Under the pieces are notes generated by a model. The model was not told the origin of the DNA. It saw only the letters and a list, made by a program, of their open reading frames with translations, and searched no databases. Made by a program: the position numbers and the translations under genes. A stretch of 64,000 nt of DNA. Origin: Perognathus longimembris pacificus. Lineage: Eukaryota > Chordata > Mammalia > Rodentia > Heteromyidae. Positions 27,501 through 39,500 of the stretch are shown here, piece by piece; the stretch's first letter is position 1; every line of letters begins with the position of its first letter. The DNA is taken from assembly GCF_023159225.1 (NCBI RefSeq), contig NC_063163.1, forward strand, positions 108,159,885-108,223,884, read 5' to 3'.

Positions 27501-30500
27501 AAGTGGCACTGTGGCTCAAGTGGCAGAGTGCTAGCCTTGAGCAAAATGAAGCCAGGGACAGTGATCAAGCCCTGAGTCCAAGGCCCAAGACTGGAAAAAA
27601 AAAAAAAAAAAGAATAGCAAAAGAAAATAAAATATGGGCAATAAGCTAATCCTCAGGTTTCAGTTAAAACTTTAGGGAGATGGTATCAGGAAGAATATTT
27701 TGATGTTTTGATATTCGTGAGGATGTTTTACTTTCAATCCAACTCTGTAAACTTTAATTCTAGATCCTATACTATTCATATAAGGGGATGATGTTTGTGA
27801 AAATACTGTGAATAATTCTTATTAACTAAATAGTTTATAATGTTTTCAGCCTTCAAATGGAAGAAGTGATTTGATTTATGTAGTTCTCTAGACTGGAATC
27901 TCTTGTACTATAAGGTGCAAGGTAGAAGAAATCAGGCAGAAGAAGTGAGTCTAATCAAGGTATACAGTATATATAATGGACATGTCAGAATGATACCCCC
28001 TTGTACAATTAATTATGTTAATCAAAAAATAAATGGAAAGGTACAGAAAAACAAACAGACCATCAGGAGCTGAAATGCTAATACTCTATGCCCACCTTCT
28101 TAAAGCAAAGGCACTGTTCTAAAAGGATTTAGGACTACTAGTTTAGTAATGTGGGAAGTAATCAGATATAATATATTCTTAGATTAGCTTCAAAGTTCCT
28201 GATTCTATACCTTGTATTACTAATATTCAGATACCTTATTTCCCATTTCTTTATCTCTTTCTGCTCTACCTGGTCTCCGAGGAAGTCTTGGAACTTGAAT
28301 TTAGATGGCCGGTACTGATGATCCACAGAAGAGACATCTCTCCCTTTTTCACCTGTTCTACCAGAGAATGGCTCCTGAAAGCGTACTTTCTGAAAGACAA
28401 AAAACAACTGTATATTTATTGTTCAACAGGAGTAATAGTACAGCAGTATAGAGACCTGAGGATGCCTGCTTAGAAAATCCCAAGGGACATCCAGAGCAGG
28501 CATCTTTCTCCCTCATCAACCTACCAAATGATGCTGGCTGCTTTCAATTTACATTCTAAAAAAGAATAAACAAAAAGTATGAACACTTCAGTATATGGGA
28601 AAAATAGAGGAGAACAAAAGAAGTGGTTACAATGACCAAGAAGCATTGTACAACAACTTAGTAATAATAATTTTAAAAGAATGATAAGTTAACTTAAACA
28701 TAGACTTAAAGTCAGAGTATAAATGGACAATGTGTGGAGTAAAACAAAAAATTACTTCATTACTTCATCCCTACAAAAGCATTATAACAATTTACTTCCT
28801 ATTGATTTCTTTCTTCTATCTGCTCTATCTCTGGTAAAGAGCTGGCCTTAGAACTTGAGTAAGCTTTGAGAGTACTTGTGGCCACTCCTTTTTCCATCTT
28901 TTACCTGTCAAAACAGATGATGGATGCCAGAAATATTTTCCTAATTAGTAAGATTTAAAAACAATAAAGTACCTAGTTAGGAGTAATACTTGTTATGATG
29001 CCTCAAGTTTTGAGAAACCAAATTCTTATTTTCCATTTTCAAATCTCTCCAAGCCCCATACCAAACCCTAAGTAAATTATTTCTTGGTATTAAATTCCTG
29101 TCAACTTGATTTTACCTGGTTTTTAGATTGAAAATCATGTTCCCGATATTGGTATAGAATATTCTGATCTTTGAAGAGAAAGTCCTGGTCTTCACATTTG
29201 GGCAGAAAATCCTGGTTCTGATATTTAGATGGAATACTCTGGCTTTGGGGAAGAACATACTGGTCTCTGAGTAGAAAATTCTGGTCTCCCTGTAGAAAGT
29301 CTTGGTCCTGACTTTTAAATAGGATATTCTGTTCTTTGTGGACGATATGACAGGTTTTGGGTAGAAAATTCTGGTCCTGATATTTACATAAAATATTCTG
29401 GTCTTTAGGGAGAACACAGTGATCTTTGGATAGAGAATCCTGGTCCTGACATTTGGAAAGCAATTCCTGGACATCCATCTCAACATTCTCATCTTCTAGC
29501 TCAGTACTCAGAGTTTCTGTCTTCATAGCCTTTCCTTCTGGCCCAGTAGCCTGGGAATCTGGCTCAATCCTTGGAGAGTTAAGCTTTATGCTTCGGATTT
29601 CTACTGAGAGATCACCCTGAGCTTCTAGAAGACAATCTTGAGCTTCTGGCAAAATATCCTGAAGACCCTGAAAATACAACTTCTTTTGTTATTCTCTTCC
29701 ATCACAACAAATAGTGGATTTTTGAATGTGACTTTCTAAAATTAAGCACCAGATATGAAATATTAATAACAAAAACTTGGATTTTTCAATGAGATTACCC
29801 AGGTAAAATGTGAACTTATGACTTTTGCCTAACTTAAAAAGAAACTAAACCTACAAGTCTAAATCACAATTATTTTACTTACTGCTTTACCTGAACTCTG
29901 CTCAAAGACTTATCTTTGTCTTCAGAAAGGAGATCTTGCTGGTTTCCACAAATCAAAGCTCTCTGTTTCTCATCTGTCATAACAGAAGAAATTTCCTTAC
30001 AGTCAGATTCCTAAACAAAAAGCAAACAAAAACAACTTTTAAAAATTTAATACAAGGGCTGAGGATATGGCCTAGTGGCAAGAGTGTTTGCCTGGTATAC
30101 ATGAAGCCCTGGGTTCAACTCCCCAGCACCACATATACAGAAAATGGCCAGAAGTGGCGCTGTGGCTCAAGTGGCAGAGTGCTAGCCTTGAGCAAAAAGA
30201 AGCCAGGGACAGTGCTCAGGCCCTGAGTCCAAGCCCCACGACTGCCAAAAAAAAAAAAAAATTAATACACTAAAGGTAGCTATTACTGGAAGAAACAATG
30301 AGATTGCATTAAAATCCTAGGCTCCAAGATACTAACATAGTTTTAGTAGGACAGCATATTCAATCTGCATGAAATACTTATGACATGAGACTACACATGT
30401 AAAACTATAAAATATTGTTGAAAAATTAAAGATCTAAATATACACACACACAAAAAAAATCCCACATTTATGGACTGGGATTGTAAGGATGTCAGTATCG

Positions 30501-33500
30501 GTGAATGTTGTGGTGCCTGCCTGCAGTCCCAATCCTTGGTAGGCTGAGGACCAGTCTGGACAACAGAGAGACCTCAACTCAATTTTAAAAAGTGTATTTC
30601 AAAATTGATGAACTGAGTCAAATATTTCTTTCAAAATATTAACTGGCTTTTTTTCTTTTAACAAATAACAAGCAAATCATAAAATACATATGGAAATGCA
30701 AGCCACCCTTAATAGCAGAATATGCTCAAAGAATAATAAAGTTGGATGCTTAACAACAAAGCTATAATAATCAAGATAGTGTGACACTGGCACAGGAACA
30801 GACATTCAGGTGTATAATACAGATCTGAGGATCTTATATTCACAGGCAGTTGATTTTGAACAGGGTGTCAAGACAATCCAATGTTGAAGAATAATATTTT
30901 CAACAATCGTTAAGACAACTGAATATCAACATGCAGAAAAATCAAAACTGAACCGTTTCTTACACCAGACATAAAAATGAACTCAAATGGAGTACAGATC
31001 TAAACATATAGACTAAAACTTTAAAATTCTTAGAATACATAAGAATTAAACTTCATGACCCTGGATTAAGAAATGATTAGATACTGCACTAAAAGCACAA
31101 ATAACAAAAGGGGAAAAAACAATTAGCTTAGACCACATTAAAATTAAAAATTTGTCCTGTAAATGATAATGACTAAATAAAATGACAACCCACAGAATAG
31201 GAGAGACATTTATGTTTGCTCTATAATAAGGGACTTATGAGCAAAATACAAAAAGGACACTTGATAATAAAAGCCAGGTACCAGGAAATGTGGCTTAGTG
31301 GTAGAGGGCTTGCCTAGCATGCATGAAGCCCTCAGTTCAATCCCACAGTACCACATAAATAGAAAAAGCTGCAAGTGGGGCTGTAGCTCGTGGTAGAGTG
31401 CTAGCCTTGAGCAAAAGAAGCTCAGGGATGGTGCCCAGGCCCTGAGTTCAAGCCCCAGGACTTGCAAAAAAAAAAAAAAAAAAGCCAGGTACCAGTAGCT
31501 CACTTCTGCAATCCTATTCAGGAGGATGAGACCTAAGGATCTCGGTTTGAAGCCAGCCTGGGAAGGAAAGTCTGTGAGACTCTTATTTCCAATTAGTCAC
31601 CAGAATACCAGATGTGGTACTGTAGCTCAAAGTGATAGAATACTAGCCTTGAGAGACAAAGCTCAGTAACAGCAACCAGGCCCTGAGTTCAAGACCAACA
31701 ACCAACCAAAAAAAAAAAAAAACCATCACCAACAAAAAAACAACAACTTGATAATAAAAATAAATAAATCAATGAAAAAAAAATAGGCATACTGGGAGAG
31801 AACAAGGGGAAGGCTGACATTGTCCACAAAGAAATGTACTCTTTACCTGACTTATGTAACTATAGCCCCTCTGTTCATTACCTTTATAATAACTACTTAA
31901 TATTTTTAATTAGGCATAGCATTTGCATAAACATCTCCACAACCAGGACAATACAGGCAGTATACATTTGTAAGTACATTTCTCTACCTGATTGTCCACA
32001 AAGTTTTGGCAATGTACAGTAGTTAGAAGATCCTGATGAGTCTTTAGAGGAAACTCTCTTGTTTCTGTATTTATATTGACATTTTCTGGCTTCTCAGAAG
32101 GTGCTGTCTGGAGAGAGAAAATCAATACATAACATAAATGGTCTAGGGAAAGCAGTATCCTCATGATATTAACTGAATCTCTGTAAAAGATCTGGAATGA
32201 TCTTAATAAGGTTATTGTAGCCTTATACAGAATAAAGGAAAAAATAGAGTTGTACTTCAAATGTACAAACAAATCACAACTCAACACATGGAAAAAAACA
32301 GACTAGGAAGAAAACATGTATACTTTATCAATGACCACTACCACCATTCTAGCTGGTAGCAATTTAGAAGACTCATGACTTTAGACTTGGCAACCTGACA
32401 GAGGCCAAGCAAGTATGTTCTACCCATATCCTCAAATCTGGAACAACCAGAGTAATGTCAGTGAAGTATAACAAGGAAATGAAAACAGGACTAAACGGGG
32501 TTCTACATTGTTCTTTCTAGTTGGCAGATTCCCACTTCACACAAATAAGAAGGTATTCTTACAAACTTCAGATTTAAGGAAAGACTTGTCAATTATAAGA
32601 AAAATTTCACTAACTTAGCTCATTCCCAATTATGTGAAGTGGTTCTGTTTCTGTTGTTTTGCCCCTATAAACGTATACTTTGGAAGCTAGAGTCAAGTCT
32701 GAAAACATTATCATCATAATAATGAATACATTTAAATGGCATCCCTGACATATAAAACTGGTTTGTATAAGGATGTTATTTTCAGAATTAATCCAATTCT
32801 TTCTGAAAAAGCACCAATCAAAAGACTAGTATAAAATAGTAGTCTCCAGTACCACGCATGTCTTTCTAACAGTATCCTGAAGTGAGCCCAATAGCCCAAA
32901 TATGGCAGGCATGAAAACTGTTATGAAATCAAGCCTCTGAGAATAACTGAGGTACAAAAGAAGAGGTATTTCCTTACTCACAATAAGACAACACTAGAAA
33001 AAAAGTAGCCTTACAACTACAGCTAGGATTAATTGCCAAATGTGAATACATATCTATATATTTTCTTCTCATCAACTTAAATTATACATTTTAAATTATT
33101 AGTAAAGATGGATGTATTTACAGTTTAGTGTACTCAACTAACTAGAAACATATAGAGACAAATTTTTGATGACTGTGATGAGATACTTAAGGAAAACACC
33201 ACATTATGAAACAGTGGTCCCCTCTAAGATTGTCACCTAATGGCACGGTAGCCCTTAGTTTGCACTATATTTACACAATGACAAAACCAATCAGCACACA
33301 TTTCTCTGAGCATGTCCCTATAATTAAGTGACACACAACTGCATATAACCAATGAAAATGCAAAACAAACCAACTGTTTTCTAAAAATTAGAAAGTGAAA
33401 TTGGGAAAGAACGAATTAAGAGATAGTGGCAAAAGTAAACAGGCTAAAAAGATTACTGGTCTATTTTACTAAATGTTGATTATCAAACTTGAACGCCAAA

Positions 33501-36500
33501 ACTAAGTAACCACAGGAACACATTTGAATTGAGCATACAAATCTGTGAACTCTGAAATAAATAGGCACCAAAACAATGTCATTTACAAAGTAAAGGTTTA
33601 AATAGCCTTTTAAGTCACCTCCATATTTAGATTACAATTATTTACAGTTGGAGTCAAAATAATTCCTTTACTTAAAAAAAAATAGTGTTCATACCTGTAA
33701 TACGAGCTACTAATGAGACTGAGATCTGAGCCAGGCTGAGGCAGAAAAGTCTGTGAGACTCTCACCTCCAAAGAAAGTAGCACTGTGACTCAAGTGGTAG
33801 AGGCCCTGGGTTCAATCCTTAGCACCACAGAAAATTTTAAAGAAGAATCAGTGTTAACCTATCATATTATTTATATATTTATTAAATAAATAATTTTATT
33901 AATAAAACCTTTTTTTTTAAATTTGTGTGTGTGAGCCATTTCTGGTGCTGGAACTATGGACCTAGGTCCTATCTCAAGCTTTTCTGCTCAAAGCTACCAC
34001 TCTACCACAGCTCCATTTCCAGCTTTATGGTGGTTAATTGGAGATAAGAGTCTCATCCACTAATCCTGCCTAGGCTAGCTTTTACTTGTGATCCTCAGAT
34101 CTTAGCCTCCTGAGTAGCTAGAATTATAGGATGAGTCACCAGCACCCAGCCTCTCATGTAATTCATTACCCAGACTTTTGTCTATATATATAGCATCCTC
34201 TCCCTATCTCTATTTTGCTTTGTTGTTTTTTTAAATAACACTACTCACTTGAAAGGCAGCATTTACTTGCATGTATATTATATACATCCATACTAGTACA
34301 GAAGAAAGAAGTTCCTTGAGAGACCGTCGTCTGTATTTTTCACCAATATAAAGTCCTATTTCTGGAACAAAATCTAGCCATTAGATATGCTACAAATATT
34401 TATATATGTTATCTTCAAATACTAGACACATAGAGATCACTTGTCTATAATTTTATGTCTTTTCTCACTTAACTATTTTTTCCTCACCTAACTTTATGTT
34501 GTACTTTCCCTTGTTTTCAGGTTGTCTTTCAACAGATGGTGCTTTTTTGCAATGGCTGTATGTAAATATATCATAATTTACTCAAGTTTCCCTAAGCCTT
34601 AAGGGAAACTTTAAGTAATTTCCAATTATTTTACAATTTTAAATTATACTAAGATGCAAATAAGTAATTACCTGTATTTTTTTTACCTGTACTTAAAAAC
34701 AGTGTACTGAAAATTAACTCACTTCTTTGGTAAGTAATTTTCTTTCTACATTCTTCCTTTTGAAAATACTGATGTTGCACTTTTTCCCTAGTCCCTGCCT
34801 TGCATTTGCAGGGACTTAAGCTACTCTGCTAGCCCTTTTTGCACTGGTTATTTGTAAGACAAGGGCCTCCTTTTATGCCCAAGCTGGCTGGATTGTACTT
34901 CCCTGCATAGCTAGGATAACAGACACATGTCACTGCACCCAGTCATTAGTTGAGATAAAGTCGCTCAGATTTTTTTGCCCATGTTGACCTCAAACTGTTA
35001 CCCTCCAGATCTTCTCCTCATAAATAGCTAGCATGAGCCACTGGGGCTCTCTAACATCGAGGGTTTTTGTTTGTTTGTTTTTGACAGTCCTGGGGCTTGA
35101 ACTCAGGACCTGGGCACTGTTTTGGGGCTTCTTTTGCTCAAGGATAGCACTCTACCACTTGAGCCACAGCAACACTTTTGGCTTTTTCTGTTTAGATGGT
35201 ACTGAGGAATCAAACCCAGGGCTTCATGCATGTTAGGCAAGCACTCTAGCATTCTACCACTAAGCCACATTCCCAGCCCCTCTAACCCCTTTTTCTCACT
35301 CACCGTTTTAAAGGATGCTAGCTGGTGTCGTGCCTGTTTCATGGTATGACTAAGCTGTCAGGAAAAGTTGGGGGGAAAAAAAACAGAAACAAGTTAAAGT
35401 CTTAATACCAAATGAACTGTGTCCCACAAGGAAATAAATCCCTGTTATCTAAAAAAGCCAGATCTGAAATAAGAATATTATTTGCAAAGGAGACATTGAT
35501 CTGCTGATGCTTTACAACATTACTGTCATTATTCTAAGGTATCTTGACAATTTCATAACTTGATTTAAAAATTGCGACTGAAATGGATTTTAAACAACAT
35601 ATACTTTATATTAACTATGTATACAAAATTCCACACTTAAAATATGAATTATTATGCTTGCAAACAGACATCTTCCTCATTTTCTAGTTACCTTTTAGTT
35701 AGGAGTTATTTCTCCAACTGACCTTCACTTGCCTAGTTGCTTTCATTATTCCTTGCTAGAAACTCAGAATTCTAGTTCTGAAAACTTTTTTCTCTATTTA
35801 TGTGACTCTCTTCACTTCCCCCAATGTTTGATCTCCATCTGTGGGAAGAAGTTAATATAGAACACAAAAATCTTAAAAGAATCAATATGGGCTGGGAATG
35901 TGGCTTAGTGGTAGAGTGCTTGCCTAGTTTGCATGAACCCCTAGTTCAATTCCTCAGCACCACATACACAGAAAAAGCTAGAAGTGGCACTGTGACTCAA
36001 GAGATAGAGTACTAGCCTTGAGCAAAAAGAAACCAAGGACAGTGCTCAGGTTCTGAGTCCCAAGCCCCAGGAATGGCAAAAAAAAAAAAAAAAAAAAAGA
36101 ATCAATGTATTGCCAAATGCCAGTGGCTCAGCCTGTAATCCTAGCTACGCAGGAGGTTGAGCTCTGAGGATTCCAGTTCAAAGTCGGCTCAGGTGGGTGA
36201 CTTATCTCTAATGAACCATCAAAGAGCCAGAAGTGGAGCTGTGGTTCACCTGGTAGAACACTAGCCTTGAGCAAGAAAGCTCAGGGGCAGCATCCAAGCC
36301 CTGAGTTCAAGCCTCAAGACCAGTCCCCCCAACCCCAGAAAAAAAAGAATGTGTTTTATTACTCTAAGTAACATGTGATAAATGACTCTTAAAGTTGTGC
36401 TCATTCCTTAACTCTAGTAAATTCAACATATATTTATTTTGATTTTCTTTTCAGGATCACAGCCTATCTTATATCTCCCAAATCTGCAAAGAATATCCAC

Positions 36501-39500
36501 TTAGAAGCCAGGTTTGGTGGTGCATGCTTGACATCCTAAATTTTGGGAGTCTAAAGTAGGAAGATCACAAGTTCCCAGCAAGCCAGAGCTACATCTCAAA
36601 AACCAAAAGGCCCTCTAGGAAAAAGAAAGAAATGAACTATGTATCATCATGTAGGATAAGTACAGCATTAGGCCTTGCACAAATAATTCCATATTTACAA
36701 AATTATGGCAATGCCAGGACTATTTCTAACCCATTAATTAAAAGTTGAATGGTATCAAGTCTCTCCTGTAGGAAAATGAAGACTAGGATTTTTAAGTGTA
36801 AGCAACACATATTGATTTTTACTAATAACAAGATAGCAATAAAAACACTATTTTTCACTACCAGTTCTGTTTTTCTATAGCATTTCATTTCCATTTTAGA
36901 GATGCTTCTACAGATCTATACATCTAGCCAGATAAACTTGAAACACTACTCTTTCTTCGTTCTACCAAGAGGAAGCTTTCTAGATCCGGTTAGTTGTAGA
37001 GTTGGCTAAAAAGGTCAAGACAGTTATTCACAATGCAAAGAGATATACATGTAGTTGAAGTTATGAACAAAACACAGAGCTATGGGTATGCCTGCTTTTA
37101 ATCACTGTCAGGTACAATGGGTGCTACTGGTCCGCATCATGTAATGGATGATCCAAAACTCTTCTGTAACAATCAAAAGGATGAGTCCTCATTTCCCATC
37201 AAATCTAAACCGTTAGCAACTGCGTTGGCATGACATTTGTTGAGTTTCTCTTCCATTGTCCAAAATCTTCACCAAATCTCACCCTTGTAAATGTAACCTA
37301 CAACATGCTAAATTATGGATAACTAAAGATACAAGGCCCTAATCCCTGGAATTAAAATGCTACTATTTTTTTAATAAGGAAAAAGGACCTTTGCAGACAT
37401 GATGAAGTTATGGATCTTGAGATGAGGTGGCAATCTTCGAGTATCCAGATAGATGCCATCCTACGTGTCTTCGTAAGACAAAAGAAAAGGTGCTGGCAGA
37501 GCAGCACAATGTGGTCATAAGCAAAGGAAAGCCAGTCAGCATTCCTGTGAACATCAAGGAACAAGCTTTCCCCTACAAATCTGTGGAGGCAGCATGAGCA
37601 CACTGACACCTTAATTTTGGTTCAATGAAACTGATTTTGGAGTTCTGGTCTTCAGAAGTCTGAGAAAATCCATTTCTGTCATTTTAGGCCATTCTAGTTG
37701 AGGTAATAAAGTCTGAGGCTACTATAGCAGCCATGAGAAATGGAACTATAAAAGAACCAAAGTTAATATTCATTAGCACTATGTAAAAACAGAAAGAGAC
37801 TGTTACTACTACAAAATTATATGATAGTTATATGATAATTAAAATGAAAAAGTATGTAAGTACATTCCTCTTGCTGCAAGACAATAGTGATCATATCTGT
37901 AGATGCTTAAAAGAACAGTTATATATGTATACCTGCAATCTATGTATGAATGCTCAAAACACACAAATTTGTCCCAATTATATTTTATAATAGAACTAGA
38001 TAAACTACTCATTCATTCATCTGTAACTGTTAACTATAATTAACACACACTAGCACCAAATCTCAGACCAAGGCTTAAAGATTCTCTGACAGAGTATATT
38101 GTTCACAATTGCATAAAAAAAACCCTAATCAACGGAATATCAATACAACTCCAGATAAAACAAAAAGCCAAAGAAGGAATAGTAATAAGAGTTTACTACC
38201 TAGATTAACTGTAATGTTTACAAAGTCATAACAATGTAAATGCTACCATCTAAGCAAAATTACAACAAAATGAATCAAGGGTGAGGGATGGAAAAGTACA
38301 TGCATAATGGCAGTAGAAAGAAAGCTAAATCCTCATCTTTTCTAGTGGGACATCAATAAAAATGCCTTAAAAATAAACAACCAAGGAGCACTATGAGTAC
38401 ATAACTTGCAAATAGCGGGGCTGGGAATATGACCTAGTGGTAAAGTGATTGCCTCCTATGCATGAAGCCCTGGGTTCAATTCCTCAGCACCACATATATA
38501 GAAAAAGCTGGAAGTGGTGCTGTGGCCCAAGTGGTAGAGTGCTAGCCTTGAGTAAAACAAAGCCAGGGACAATGCTCAGGCCCTGAGTTCAAGCCCCAGG
38601 ACTGGCAAAAAACAAACAAGCAAGCAAAAAAGTCAAATAGCTGCTTTTGGCGGGGGAATGGACCAAGTAAACACAGGTCTTCATTCTTACTGACTCCTAA
38701 AGACATGTTCCAGAGGTACCAGACAACCCATCGTTGTACCTTAGAGCCTTCTAAGGAAAACCGCCAACCCCACATACACTAATACAGGGACAGCCTGTGT
38801 AGCAGCCCCCTTCCCAGCCTTAGCTGACTGGAACCAGGGTGGTATATAAGGTAATGTAGGACTTGACAATGTTTTCTATATTCAACAATAAAAAGGTGTC
38901 TTTCTTTCACACATAAAATCTGGCTGTTAGCAAAAGGATCTTATCTGATGTAACAAAATCTATACTATATAAACAAATTTTGAGATTTATATCTTAAAAT
39001 CTACAGAAGGCATGGTCATATATTAAAATTTAAAACATCAAGCTAAGTATACAGGATAAAGTTTGGCAAATATATACATCTACTATGATTTTTTTCTCTA
39101 TATTTTCTTTTTTTTTTTTAGCAATTGTTCATGTAAGTTTTTAGTCAATTAGATTCAAAAGGGAGAATTTATTAAACAATGCTACTTGGGCCATACAAGA
39201 TAACAGGTTAAGATCGGGCATTTATCATATTTCAGCCACTTTATTGCCATGAGCCTATACCAATTTTTGTTGTTGGTGGTGGTGGTCATGGGTCTTGGAA
39301 CTCAGGGCTTAGGCACTATCCCTGAGCTTTTGTGCTCAACGCTAGTGCTCTACTACTTTGAGCCACAATGCCATTTCCAGTTTTCTGGTGGTTAATTGGA
39401 GATAAGAGTTTGACTGAATTTTCTGCGCAGGCTGGCTTCAAACCATAATCCTCGGATCCCAGCTTCCTGAATAAATCACCAGCACCCCCGGCTTGCCTCT

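Noticed and set aside
28790..28920. A possible extra CCDC15 exon on the minus strand (acceptor TTTTGACAG near 28913)
   Set aside because: All three frames stop within about 30 codons, no phase-compatible donor precedes the stops, and the human protein as recalled has no matching residues there.
29112..29492. 126-codon frame on the same strand as the CCDC15 repeat exon
   Set aside because: It is the alternate-frame reading of the CCDC15 repeat array; the periodic DNA keeps a second frame open.
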